Source of the DNA: Lachnospiraceae bacterium
GTDB taxonomy: Bacteria > Bacillota > Clostridia > Lachnospirales > Lachnospiraceae
Assembly (NCBI GenBank): GCA_017399685.1
Contig: JAFQBM010000001.1
Location: forward strand, 1-64,000
Length of the DNA: 64,000 nucleotides
Direction: 5' to 3'
Made by a program: the position numbers and the translations under genes. Each line of letters starts with the position of its first letter. Position 1 is the first letter of the stretch. Shown here in pieces: positions 1 to 7,851 of this stretch. The notes beneath the pieces were generated by a model. It had not been told where the DNA came from, did not search any database, and was given only the letters and a program-made list of their open reading frames with translations.

Positions 1-474
1 CTCTGCTGCTTCATCTTCTTCTCTCGATTCCTCGACTCTCTTCGCAATGCTGTGACTGATTATCGTCCAAGTGCGTGTTGCGGAATTTTACTCCATACAA
101 CATTTCTAGTATGACAATGATTTCTCATTGAATCTGTAATTACTATTCAGTTGTTCATCAGGTATCTTCCTGACTTGCATATAGTGTAACTCCACTTTTA
201 AAATTCCAGAATATTCTCTCGTGGTCGAAATGAATGAATTTATATTCTCTCACGGTCTTTTTGAAAAAAATTAGGACTTAGCATACCTGTTCCACTAAAA
301 CAAGCATATTCTAAGTCCTATCTTACATATATTTTGATTTTCACCTCACAATCCCAGAGCTATCCTATCTAATATGGATAACTGGCTATTGTAGGTATAG
401 ATTCGATCGGCGCCGTCCTTATCTTTACCTCAAATTGATAATAAAAAAATAGGACTTAAACCATTCAAAACCTT
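1..474. other. Non-coding left edge with degraded sequence and hairpins
   Basis: No intact gene is visible here. A 9-base direct repeat TATTCTCTC followed by a GGTC-ending block occurs at 212 and again at 243. Two hairpins built on TAGGACTTA follow at 272-320 and 441-508. On the minus strand an open frame leaves the left edge of the window (ISHSIAKRVEESREE and onward), but it has no visible start and cannot be identified. The region looks like the debris of an insertion or deletion event rather than a functional operon. Confidence 0.5.
272..320. repeat. Inverted repeat TAGGACTTAG/CTAAGTCCTA
   Basis: Perfect 10-base arms at 272-281 and 311-320 enclose a 29-base loop. On the minus strand the stem is followed by a T-rich run, so it may work as a terminator. 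The same core, TAGGACTTA, forms the next hairpin at 441-508, which suggests the two share an origin. Confidence 0.6.
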
Positions 475-508
475 TTATTTATTAGGTTTCTCTTGATTTA
501 GTCCTATT
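441..508 (-). terminator. Terminator-like hairpin after the truncated ATPase
   Basis: Read on the minus strand, an ATAGGACT arm pairs with an AGTCCTAT arm and is followed by a run of seven T. It overlaps the 3' end of the truncated AAA-ATPase frame. The arm sequence is shared with the hairpin at 272-320. Confidence 0.5.
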
Positions 509-597
509 TTAACGCAAGCCCCCGTGATAATCTTAATCATTCCGTTATCTTTTCTTATCTTTAACTGTTCAAGGTATGAATCTCTCTTAATTTCCAT
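475..597 (-). pseudogene. Truncated N-terminus of AAA-family ATPase (DUF4143-type)
   Basis: A 40-residue frame starts MEIKRDSYLEQL and continues RKDNGMIKIITG. This matches, from memory, the N-terminus of the AAA-family ATPases that carry a C-terminal DUF4143, where the next residues normally complete the Walker A loop (IRRCGKS). Here the family sequence breaks off right after Thr-Gly, and unrelated residues lead to a stop 15 codons later. A good ribosome binding site (AAGGAG, 601-610) and promoter remain upstream. The intact relatives run to roughly 400 residues, so this is a broken copy with its expression signals still present. The family call rests on a short stretch and is moderately sure. 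Confidence 0.55.
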
Positions 598-616
598 AGC
601 GTCACTCCTTGTTTTT

Positions 617-627
617 GTGCATTGCAC
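617..627. promoter_or_regulatory. Palindrome GTGCATTGCAC, possible operator
   Basis: This perfect 11-base palindrome lies downstream of the promoter at 644-672, in the presumed leader of the truncated ATPase. A near copy, GTGCATTTGCAC, sits upstream of the -35 box at 691-702. The pair brackets the promoter as operator sites often do. No regulator can be named. Confidence 0.4.
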
Positions 628-643
628 GAATTTTGGTAATGTT

Positions 644-672
644 ATTTTACCACTAAATTATTTTCACTTCAA
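644..672 (-). promoter_or_regulatory. SigmaA-type promoter for the truncated ATPase
   Basis: On the minus strand TTGAAG (672-667) and TAAAAT (649-644) are separated by 17 bases. It reads toward the ATPase remnant and is bracketed by the GTGCA palindromes. Confidence 0.6.
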
Positions 673-690
673 TAGCCATTACTATTTTTT

Positions 691-702
691 GTGCATTTGC
701 AC
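691..702. promoter_or_regulatory. Palindrome GTGCATTTGCAC, possible operator
   Basis: This 12-base palindrome lies 18 bases upstream of the -35 box and is a sister of the site at 617-627 (same GTGCA/TGCAC arms). The two may bind one dimeric regulator. Confidence 0.4.
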
Positions 703-808
703 TTTTTTATGTATTGAATCAAACAAAAAAAAGGATATCACCTCTATTTTGAAATGAGACCCCTTCCTTTTATCGGTTCATATTTTTCGTAGCCACCTAC
801 CCGCTAAT

Positions 809-1456
809 TTAAAACCCAAACAACTCTTTCAACTCCTCATACAGCTTAAACTTCACCACCACTTTCGGCTCCTCCTCAATCAGCATATTCTGATAGGCTT
901 CTTCTCCTACCTCTTCCTTTAGCACCTCTTTTCCATCTTCATCCACAATGACGGTACTGCCATCCACAAAACACAAAGGCGGGTAAATCAGACACCACCA
1001 GTTCTGTCCTGCAGCTTCTCCAATATCTACCCGCAAAGATTCATATTCTCCACTCGGAATCAGTATATCCCCATATTCCTTCATAGGAAAATCCTCAGTA
1101 CTAAAATAAATAGATACTGTATAGTCATATCCTTCCTCATGAATGGTCTCTAGAGCAATTTTTTCAAGTTCTTCCATCTCATCTTCTAATACCATTTTGG
1201 ACTCTTCTTTCGTACTGCATTGTTCCAAAAGTGGAGAAACATATGCCACCAGATTAGCTTTTACCTCTTCTTTTAACAACTGGTCCTCTTCCTCATCACT
1301 ATTTGCCCGAACATGAAATCGAATCACATGGTCACTTAATTCTTCCTGTTCACTTTTTCTTTCCTTATAATCTGCTGACACGTCCAAAACTGCTAAAAAA
1401 GTTCCTCCCAGCACCCCCAATAAAATTCCTAATATAGCACCTCTACCTAAATTCAT
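809..1456 (-). CDS. spoIIR: Stage II sporulation protein R (SpoIIR)
   Basis: This 215-residue protein has an N-terminal membrane or signal segment (residues 6-24, ILGILLGVLGGTFLAVL). The family blocks follow: VIRFHVRANSDEEEDQ near 44-59, then FPMKEYGDILIPSGEYESLRVDIG and GQNWWCLIYPPLCFVDGS. These are hallmarks of SpoIIR, the signalling protein made in the forespore that triggers SpoIIGA to process pro-sigmaE in the mother cell. Length fits the family. It is monocistronic-looking and separated from the germination operon by a 199-bp structured repeat. Its ribosome binding site is GGAAAGAGG. In Bacillus the gene is sigmaF-controlled; I could not pick out a convincing sigmaF promoter here. Confidence 0.93.
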   Translation of the reverse strand: MNLGRGAILGILLGVLGGTFLAVLDVSADYKERKSEQEELSDHVIRFHVRANSDEEEDQLLKEEVKANLVAYVSPLLEQCSTKEESKMVLEDEMEELEKIALETIHEEGYDYTVSIYFSTEDFPMKEYGDILIPSGEYESLRVDIGEAAGQNWWCLIYPPLCFVDGSTVIVDEDGKEVLKEEVGEEAYQNMLIEEEPKVVVKFKLYEELKELFGF

Positions 1457-1489
1457 AGTTCTTCCTCTTTCCTTAAAATATAATCAGGC

Positions 1490-1688
1490 AATTGCGAAAC
1501 TACCATAACTTATATTAAGTGATTCAAAAGAAATAAATACATTAGCAGGTGCTTGGACGGCCGTCGGTACTTAATGAGCGTCTCGTCGCGAATTTAGTAC
1601 CGCTACGAGCCGGACGCAGCGAGAGCGTACCTGCGTTGTTTTATTTCTTTTGAATCACTCTCATATAGAATATTATAGTTTCGCAATT
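1490..1688. repeat. Dispersed inverted-repeat element, copy A, with RNA-like core
   Basis: The ends AATTGCGAAACTA and TAGTTTCGCAATT are inverted repeats, and the next ~30 bases (TTAAGTGATTCAAAAGAAAT and its complement) continue the pairing. The core at 1545-1635 opens with GCAGGT and closes with ACCTGC. Inside are smaller stems: GCG-TCTCGT-CGC, CGGTACT/AGTACCG and ACGC/GCGT. A second full copy is at 24417-24613 and a core-less copy at 47413-47509. It lies between spoIIR and the short gerC-like gene. It could be a non-autonomous mobile element, a structured RNA, or both. No open frame is present. Confidence 0.8.
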
Positions 1689-1713
1689 ACCAACCAACTA
1701 ACCATTGCTCTTT

Positions 1714-2286
1714 TTAAGGATTGACAGAAATATCCGCTTTTATACCCTTCTCATCCAATCTCACCAAAGGTGCTTCCTTCTCGTCCTCCCCATCTGCAAA
1801 CAAATCCACCAACTGCACTCTTTCTTTCTTCTTTTCCCCAACAAATCCCTGATACAAAAGAGTGGTAAGACCAAACGGCTCCGAGGCTTCCTTTTCTAAT
1901 ATTTCCTTGGCATCTGCTGCCTGATAAACATAACAAAGATAAGGAATGTCCTCTTTTAACAGTTCCTCTAACATCTTATTTTTCTTATCCTCTTGTAATA
2001 AACTCTCTCCTATTAAAACTGCCTTTATATGCCCAAGCTCCAGATTTTTATATGCCATTTTATTATACTGTTTCTCAATTTCAGTAAAATCATCCCCCTT
2101 CAAAGAAAGTACCTTTTTCTCTTCTTTCGTACCGTCCTGGTACAAATAAGTAAGAACATACCCACCCTGGGCATTTTCATCAATTCCCAAAACCATGACA
2201 TAATTTTCATCCTCGATATCCCTGGCCCCCCCAAAGATACCGGTAAAACAAAAAATCAAAATCATTACAACCAATTCCTTCTTCAT
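1714..2286 (-). CDS. Short Ger(x)C-type germination protein (N-terminal domain only)
   Basis: The 190-residue protein has an N-terminal hydrophobic segment (residues 3-19) and a GARDIEDENYVMVLGID block. That block corresponds to the start of the mature N-domain of Ger(x)C proteins, lipoprotein subunits of nutrient germinant receptors in the spore inner membrane. Usual family length is about 350-400, so the C-terminal half is missing. The stop lies 25 bases from the repeat element at 1490-1688, which may have replaced the rest. A cysteine at residue 13 is present but not in a clear lipobox. Its start overlaps the gerAB stop (ATGA), so the two are translationally coupled. It could be a genuine short form. 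Confidence 0.7.
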   Translation of the reverse strand: MKKELVVMILIFCFTGIFGGARDIEDENYVMVLGIDENAQGGYVLTYLYQDGTKEEKKVLSLKGDDFTEIEKQYNKMAYKNLELGHIKAVLIGESLLQEDKKNKMLEELLKEDIPYLCYVYQAADAKEILEKEASEPFGLTTLLYQGFVGEKKKERVQLVDLFADGEDEKEAPLVRLDEKGIKADISVNP

Positions 2287-3365
2287 TCCCTTTGTCCCTC
2301 CTTCTTTCGTTTTCTTGTATAAACAATCAATGGGAGAATGATTGCCAAGATTACATCCACATATTTCATATACATGATATAAACCTCATAAGAATCCTGT
2401 AGTTTACTCCCATTACTTGCCAGTAAAAGCACCAACAACAAAAACAAAATTTCTATCTTAAACTCTTTCCATTTAGGAACCATAACCGAAAACATTTTTG
2501 CACCATAAAAGGAATATGCCCCCATCAAGGCAAACATCCCTAGCATCCAGAACAATAAAAGAAATAATTCAAATCTCTGCAAAAAACCTCCCGGAAGCGG
2601 AATAAAGGAAAGACTTTGAAATCCCGGCCAAAGCGTCATTAAAGTCAAATTTTCTCCTAAAGTCCCCATGGTTATCAGATAAATACCACACATAAAAACC
2701 GCAATCAGAAAAAATACCCCAAACAATCCCCTTGCCCGTCCCTTTCCTTTGGTATGTGGCAAAGACAAAAGTAAAAATTCACAAGGTAAAAACATACAAA
2801 ATAGTTCCCAGCCTCCACCAAGCCCCGAAAGAAACGAAAAATCTCCCTGCGGAACGACTTTATCCCAGGAAATCTGCCCTATTCCCAGAAATAAAACAAG
2901 CAAAAACGGGAAAACCATCCACCAATACAAAAACTCAAGGGTTTTCGCCCTTTTCACCCATCCACCATAATTTGCAAATAAAATCACCCCAAACAGACAA
3001 AGCAAAATCAAAAAACTACTGCCTTTGGGAAGAAGATATTTTTTAGCAAGGGCGGCAAAATATTCTGCTGCAAAGATTCCCCGAAGCAAAAAACGTACTC
3101 CATAAACTGCCCCCACCACCTTACCAAAAAACACATCCCTGTTCTCTTTCAGCCACACATCATACCCTTCCGGAAACAAATTAGAAACCAGAAAAAAATA
3201 AACTCCAAAAAAGAACAACAATGCCAAGCCTAAAAGCAATACATAAATTCCCTTTTTTCCACCATATAACGTAGTAACATAGGGCATAATAAATGCCGCC
3301 AAAGAAAACAATTCCATAAAAATCATTCGTTTCGTCTGCCGTAACACCAACTGTTTTTCTTCCAT
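2283..3365 (-). CDS. GerAB-type germinant receptor permease subunit
   Basis: This 360-residue, very hydrophobic protein has about ten membrane segments and no large soluble domain, as in the GerAB/spore germination permease branch of the APC superfamily. It lies between a clear GerAA homologue and a Ger(x)C-like gene, in the classical A-B-C order, which strengthens a call that sequence alone would leave weaker. It probably forms part of the germinant-sensing site in the spore inner membrane. The 16-bp gap to gerAA and the 4-bp overlap with the next gene indicate one operon. The ligand cannot be told from the sequence. Confidence 0.82.
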   Translation of the reverse strand: MEEKQLVLRQTKRMIFMELFSLAAFIMPYVTTLYGGKKGIYVLLLGLALLFFFGVYFFLVSNLFPEGYDVWLKENRDVFFGKVVGAVYGVRFLLRGIFAAEYFAALAKKYLLPKGSSFLILLCLFGVILFANYGGWVKRAKTLEFLYWWMVFPFLLVLFLGIGQISWDKVVPQGDFSFLSGLGGGWELFCMFLPCEFLLLSLPHTKGKGRARGLFGVFFLIAVFMCGIYLITMGTLGENLTLMTLWPGFQSLSFIPLPGGFLQRFELFLLLFWMLGMFALMGAYSFYGAKMFSVMVPKWKEFKIEILFLLLVLLLASNGSKLQDSYEVYIMYMKYVDVILAIILPLIVYTRKRKKEGQRE

Positions 3366-3381
3366 TTTTCTTTCCTATTCC

Positions 3382-4917
3382 TTATTTTTCTCTCTTTTTT
3401 AATCGGGTTTTCTCCTTCGGTCTTGCAAAGATAGGTCTTTTTCTCAAATCCCAAATCGGATATTTTAAAACAAAATCTTTTTTATCTTCCTTTGGTTCAT
3501 ATTTTCCAGACACTGCCGGCATCATATATGGCACTCCGAAGCTCTCGAATCCACTTAAATGAATGGCTAATACCAGCAATCCAAGGAAAAATCCATAAAG
3601 CCCCAGCACCCCCGCAGCAAGAATAAATAGAAACTTAAGCAGTCGGAATGCCTGAGCAAAAGCCTCATTTGGTATGGCAAAAGAGGCAATGGCAGTCAGT
3701 GCCACCACAATCACCACAATGGTGCTGACTAATCCTGCCTCCACTGCAGCCTGTCCTACAATTAAACCTCCTACCACACCGATGGTATTTCCCATCTGCC
3801 CCGGAAGCCGAATTCCTGCCTCACGGAGAAGTTCAAAGGCAATTTCCATCATAAGAACTTCCATCAAAATAGGAAAAGGAACTGTTTCTCTTGCCTTGGC
3901 AATTTTTAACACTAAATCCGTTGGAAGTACCTGATTATGAAAAGTACTGACTGCCACATAAAATCCCGGAAAACCAATGGCAATGACTGCCGCAATATAT
4001 CGTAATATTCGGGCAAATCCAGCCACCATAAATCGGGAATAATAATCATCCGCCGCCTGAAAAAAAGTATTAAAGGTAGCTGGTGCAATGAGACATTCCG
4101 GGGAATTGTCAAATAAAATCACCACTCTGCCTTCCATAATGGCAGATGCTGCTTTATCCGGTCTTTGTGTACTCTGCAAGGTTGGGAAGGGAGAATACCA
4201 CTTCTTTTCAATTAACTGCTCCACCATTCCTCCATCCAGTATTCCATCAATTTCAAAAGACTCCAAATCCTTTTTTACCCTTTGTACCAGACTGTCCTTC
4301 GCCACATCCTCCAGATAAAGTACTGCATAGTCCGTATAAGAACGCTCCCCTATTTTTCCCTGTTCTACTCTTAGTTTTGTATCTCGGATTCTTCTTCGAA
4401 TCAAAGCCGTAGAAGTCCGGATTCCCTCATCAAAACAATCCCTTGGCCCACGCATGGAATTCTCTTTTTGCACCTCTCCCACGCCACGCAAAGGCAATTT
4501 TTTAGAAGAAATGGTAACACAATGATTTACACCATCCAAAAACAATGCTGCATTTCCGGAAGTCAACTGAACCATTGCATCCTGCATGGTTTCCTGCTTT
4601 GAAAAATCAATGGTACTCAAACAGCTTTTTTCCACCTGTTCTCCCCATTCCCCTTCATAACGAAGTAATGGCTGAATCACAGACCGCTCCACCATAAAAC
4701 CATCCGTAAGTCCATCCACATAAACCACAAAAAAGGAATTTCCACCCCCACTGCATAATTCCTTCATAACAATATCCTTATCCCCCCGAAACACCGTTTT
4801 AATAAACGCAATGTTTAAAGAAAGATTCTCCGATATTTCCCCCACCAGCTGATTCTTATCATCATATTCGATTTTCACACCCACTTGTGCATCTTCTTTT
4901 ACATCCTCTTTTTCCAT
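3382..4917 (-). CDS. GerAA-type spore germination receptor subunit
   Basis: The protein has about 510 residues. A soluble N-terminal half carries the family blocks YLEDVAKDSLVQRVKKDLE, FPTLQSTQRPD and GRVVILFDNSPECLIAP. A membrane half follows with PGFYVAVSTFHNQVLPTDL, RLPGQMGNTIGVVGGLIVG and a final hydrophobic stretch, then a basic tail. This is the A subunit of GerA-type germinant receptors. An upstream ATG at 4941 has no ribosome binding site and sits on the hairpin at 4944-4982. The ATG at 4917 follows AAGGAAG and is preferred. A sigmaG-like promoter lies at 4981-5009. Confidence 0.9.
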   Translation of the reverse strand: MEKEDVKEDAQVGVKIEYDDKNQLVGEISENLSLNIAFIKTVFRGDKDIVMKELCSGGGNSFFVVYVDGLTDGFMVERSVIQPLLRYEGEWGEQVEKSCLSTIDFSKQETMQDAMVQLTSGNAALFLDGVNHCVTISSKKLPLRGVGEVQKENSMRGPRDCFDEGIRTSTALIRRRIRDTKLRVEQGKIGERSYTDYAVLYLEDVAKDSLVQRVKKDLESFEIDGILDGGMVEQLIEKKWYSPFPTLQSTQRPDKAASAIMEGRVVILFDNSPECLIAPATFNTFFQAADDYYSRFMVAGFARILRYIAAVIAIGFPGFYVAVSTFHNQVLPTDLVLKIAKARETVPFPILMEVLMMEIAFELLREAGIRLPGQMGNTIGVVGGLIVGQAAVEAGLVSTIVVIVVALTAIASFAIPNEAFAQAFRLLKFLFILAAGVLGLYGFFLGLLVLAIHLSGFESFGVPYMMPAVSGKYEPKEDKKDFVLKYPIWDLRKRPIFARPKEKTRLKKREK

Positions 4918-4943
4918 CTCTTCCTTCACATCCTCTAACATAA

Positions 4944-4982
4944 TAAAAAAGACCCAAAAGATTTCTCTTTTAAGTCTTTTTA
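4944..4982. terminator. Hairpin between aspartokinase and the gerA operon
   Basis: AAAAAGAC...CAAAAGA pairs with TCTTTT..GTCTTTTT. T-runs follow on both strands. It most likely ends the aspartokinase transcript. A transcript starting at the sigmaG-like promoter would begin inside the stem, so it would not form the full hairpin. Confidence 0.65.
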
Positions 4983-5009
4983 GTATGTGTAAATAGATTC
5001 AAATTATAA
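4981..5009 (-). promoter_or_regulatory. Possible sigmaG-type promoter for the gerA operon
   Basis: On the minus strand CATACTA (4987-4981) matches the sigmaG -10 consensus. A TTATA block lies 17 bases upstream (5009-5005), overlapping the aspartokinase stop codon. SigmaG control of gerA operons is established in Bacillus; its use here is inferred. Confidence 0.4.
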
Positions 5010-6323
5010 CTGAACTGTTACAAAAATATCATAAATTGCCTTAATGGCAGTTTCAAAATCACGATTATCCACACCAATGATAATATTTAACTCAGAAGAA
5101 CCCTGGTCAATCATCTTAACGTTTACGTTTACATGAGCAAGGGCTGCAAAAATACGGGCTGCAGTACCACGGTTTGACTTCATACCACGACCTACTACTG
5201 CGATTAATCCAAGATTTGGTTCGATATCGATAGAATCCGGCTGGGTTAATCTATGAATTTCTGCCAATACCTGTTGTTCTTTTCCTTCAAATTCTTCCTG
5301 ATGTACAAAAACTGTCATGGTGTCAATACCAGAAGGAACATGTTCAAAAGAAATTCCATGGTCTTCAAATGACTGAAGCACACGACGTCCAAAACCAATT
5401 TCAGAGTTCATCATATCTTTTTCAATATTTACAGAAACAAATCCCTTCTTACCAGCAATACCGGTAATGGTGTACTTAGGTAACTTACAGGTAGATTCCA
5501 CAATCATGGTACCTGGGTCTTCCGGTGCATTGGTATTCTTAATATTAATAGGAATTCCTTCCTTACGAACCGGGAAAATAGCATCTTCATGAAGAACGGT
5601 TGCTCCCATGTAAGATAATTCTCGAAGTTCTTTATAAGTAATAGTCTGAATTACTTCCGGCTTATCAATAATTCTTGGATCTGCTACTAAGAATCCTGAT
5701 ACATCGGTCCAGTTTTCATATAAATCCGCCTGCACTGCTTTTGCAACGATGGAACCGGTGACATCGGAACCACCTCTTGAGAAGGTCTTCACCACACCAT
5801 TTTCATAAGCACCATAAAATCCAGGAACGACTGCTCTTTCTACATTTTCTAATCTCTTTCCTAACACCTGATTCGTCTTATCTGCATCAAAACTTCCATC
5901 TTCTTTAAAGAAAATAACCGTAGCAGAATCGATGAATTCATAACCAAGATAATTTGCCATGATGATACCATTTAAATACTCACCACGGGATGCCGCATAA
6001 TCAGAACCGGCTTTTGCCTTAAATTGTTCCTTGATTACCTTAAATTCCTCTTCTAAAGATAAAGAAAGTCCTAAACCGCTGATAATCTCATCGTAACGCT
6101 CTTTGATTTTCTTTAATAAATCATCAAACTTTTTCCCTTCCTGAGCCACTGCGTAACATTGATATAACATATCTGTTACCTTTGTATCACTGTCAAATCT
6201 TTTTCCAGGAGCGGATGGCACAACAAACTTACGAGACTCATCACTACGGATAATATCTCCCACCTTCTTAAACTGTTGTGCACTTGCAAGAGAACTACCA
6301 CCAAATTTAACTACTTTCTTCAT
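5004..6323 (-). CDS. lysC: Aspartate kinase (aspartokinase)
   Basis: This 439-residue enzyme phosphorylates L-aspartate, the first step toward lysine, threonine, methionine and diaminopimelate. Visible are KFGGSSLA at residues 6-13, the kinase block VVPGFYGAYENG...FSRGGSDVTGS, and a C-terminal pair of ACT regulatory modules (from about residue 295, ending VKMIDQGSSELNIIIGV). I chose the internal ATG at 6323 because GGAGGAAG lies just upstream and the product then starts MKKVVKFGG; a longer frame would add 20 unrelated residues. A strong promoter and a perfect hairpin lie in the leader. I do not see a lysine riboswitch in the ~120 bases upstream. Confidence 0.95.
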   Translation of the reverse strand: MKKVVKFGGSSLASAQQFKKVGDIIRSDESRKFVVPSAPGKRFDSDTKVTDMLYQCYAVAQEGKKFDDLLKKIKERYDEIISGLGLSLSLEEEFKVIKEQFKAKAGSDYAASRGEYLNGIIMANYLGYEFIDSATVIFFKEDGSFDADKTNQVLGKRLENVERAVVPGFYGAYENGVVKTFSRGGSDVTGSIVAKAVQADLYENWTDVSGFLVADPRIIDKPEVIQTITYKELRELSYMGATVLHEDAIFPVRKEGIPINIKNTNAPEDPGTMIVESTCKLPKYTITGIAGKKGFVSVNIEKDMMNSEIGFGRRVLQSFEDHGISFEHVPSGIDTMTVFVHQEEFEGKEQQVLAEIHRLTQPDSIDIEPNLGLIAVVGRGMKSNRGTAARIFAALAHVNVNVKMIDQGSSELNIIIGVDNRDFETAIKAIYDIFVTVQL

Positions 6324-6375
6324 AATATATTTCTTCCTCCATAAAACTGTCACTATCTCGAAATGTCTTTCTCTG

Positions 6376-6391
6376 AAAGACAAATGTCTTT
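6376..6391. promoter_or_regulatory. Perfect hairpin in the aspartokinase leader
   Basis: AAAGACA and TGTCTTT flank two bases, directly downstream of the promoter at 6396-6423. It would sit at the very 5' end of the transcript, where such a hairpin can stabilise the mRNA or act as an operator. Confidence 0.45.
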
Positions 6392-6395
6392 TTGC

Positions 6396-6423
6396 ATTAT
6401 AACATCTTTTTCTAATATTTCAA
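6396..6423 (-). promoter_or_regulatory. Promoter of the aspartokinase gene
   Basis: TTGAAA (6423-6418) and TATAAT (6401-6396) are spaced by 16 bases on the minus strand, about 75 bases before the lysC start. Confidence 0.7.
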
Positions 6424-6439
6424 GTATAAAATTTAATAC

Positions 6440-6505
6440 AATGATACCATGGGCAAAAGGTCACAAATTGGATGCTCTCAAATCCGAGTCATTCGTAGTA
6501 TCATT
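6440..6505. repeat. 66-bp stem-loop element between the symporter and lysC
   Basis: AATGATAC and GTATCATT form the outer stem. Inside, GGAT/ATCC can pair and a CTTTTGCCCATGG block follows on the minus strand. It lies upstream of the lysC promoter, so it belongs to the symporter 3' region rather than the lysC leader. It lacks a clear T-run. I have the impression that this sequence recurs in related genomes, but I cannot verify that here. Confidence 0.45.
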
Positions 6506-6516
6506 TACTCCTGAAA

Positions 6517-7851
6517 TTACCCAATAATATTCGTAACCAGAATAATCAGGGTAAACAATGGTGCCAGATATTTTATCATGACAACATACAACTTTTCACT
6601 TTTAAACTTACCTTCCGGTTTAATATCTTTGATAAAATTCTTAGGTTTCATAACATAACCGATGAATACACAGGTTAAGAATGCTACCACCGGCATAATC
6701 AGGCTGTTGCTGACATAATCAAAGAAATCCAAAAGTCCATATCCTAAAGGTTTCACATTCTTTAGTACTCCGAATCCCAACGAAGAAGGAATTGCCGCAA
6801 CAGCACCGTAAACTCCTACCAAAATACAAGCTTTCGTTCTTCCCATATGAAACTTCTCCTGCACCCACATAACAATGGTTTCCATAATAGAAATAGAAGA
6901 AGTAAGCGCTGCAAACAATACCAAAAAGAAAAATAATCCACCAATCAAAGCCCCGCCCTTCATGCCTTCAAATACCTTTGGCAGAGTAATAAACATCAGC
7001 TTTGGTCCGCTGGATAAAGTAGTGTCAATGTCACTAGAGAATACAAACACTGCACTGATAATGATAAGACCATACAAAAATGCAATTCCTGTATCAAATA
7101 ATTCGATACTTCTTACAGTACTTTCTGCATCTTCCTTTTCATTCAGGTGTGCACCATAAGTAATCATAATTCCCATACCCAGCGACATAGAATAAAACAT
7201 CTGCCCCATAGCCGCAAACACAGCCTCTTTGGATAATTTATCCATATCAAACTGAAAATAATAACGAATTCCTTCCGTTGCCCCTGGCTGCATTAATACA
7301 TACACCAGCAAGAATATGGAAAATACTAAAAGAATCGGCATTATCACTTTACTTGCCTTTTCAATTCCCTTTTGTACTCCCATTAACACAATCACAAAAG
7401 TTAATACCAAAAACACCATCATCCAGATTAAAGGCTCTACCGTAGTACTGGTAAAAGAATTAAAATAATCACTTTCTGCAGCTGCCTTAGCACCACCAGT
7501 AAGGTAAACTGCGGTATATTTTGTTACCCATCCACCAATGACACAGTAATAAGGAAGAATAATGACCGGTACAATGGCCGCTAAAATCCCTAAAAATCCC
7601 CATTTTGGATGTAATTCTTTAAAGGCAAACAATACACTTTTTCTTGTCTTTCTACCAATTACAATTTCCGTCAACATCAAAGTAAATCCAAAGGTAACTA
7701 CCAGAATGAGGTATACCATTAAAAAGGTACCTCCCCCATACTTTGCTGCTAAATGAGGGAATCTCCATATATTCCCCAAGCCCACAGCAGAACCTGCCGC
7801 AGCTAAAATAAATCCTAGTTTACTTGAAAATCCAACTTCTTTTTTCTCCAT
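6517..7851 (-). CDS. Sodium-dependent neurotransmitter:sodium symporter family transporter
   Basis: This 444-residue membrane protein begins with FSSKLGFILAAAGSAVGLGNIWRFP (residues 8-32), the first-helix signature of the NSS (LeuT/MhsT) family that couples sodium to amino-acid uptake. About eleven helices can be drawn, which is usual for bacterial members of the MhsT/Tyt1 type. The GNIWRFP bend that shapes the substrate and Na+ sites is intact. It is followed by aspartokinase on the same strand, but a promoter in between argues against a strict operon. Substrate cannot be read from sequence. RBS AGAAGG precedes the ATG. Confidence 0.9.
   Translation of the reverse strand: MEKKEVGFSSKLGFILAAAGSAVGLGNIWRFPHLAAKYGGGTFLMVYLILVVTFGFTLMLTEIVIGRKTRKSVLFAFKELHPKWGFLGILAAIVPVIILPYYCVIGGWVTKYTAVYLTGGAKAAAESDYFNSFTSTTVEPLIWMMVFLVLTFVIVLMGVQKGIEKASKVIMPILLVFSIFLLVYVLMQPGATEGIRYYFQFDMDKLSKEAVFAAMGQMFYSMSLGMGIMITYGAHLNEKEDAESTVRSIELFDTGIAFLYGLIIISAVFVFSSDIDTTLSSGPKLMFITLPKVFEGMKGGALIGGLFFFLVLFAALTSSISIMETIVMWVQEKFHMGRTKACILVGVYGAVAAIPSSLGFGVLKNVKPLGYGLLDFFDYVSNSLIMPVVAFLTCVFIGYVMKPKNFIKDIKPEGKFKSEKLYVVMIKYLAPLFTLIILVTNIIG

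Noticed and set aside
524-757. 77-codon plus-strand frame beside the truncated ATPase
   Set aside because: It runs antisense through the ATPase remnant and its promoter, with no ribosome binding site; the opposite strand explains the sequence better.
2029-2322. 97-codon plus-strand frame across the gerA operon end
   Set aside because: It is antisense to two well supported germination genes and has no start signal.
6324-6516. Lysine riboswitch in front of aspartokinase
   Set aside because: The region between promoter and start is only about 70 bases and lacks the long conserved lysine aptamer blocks.
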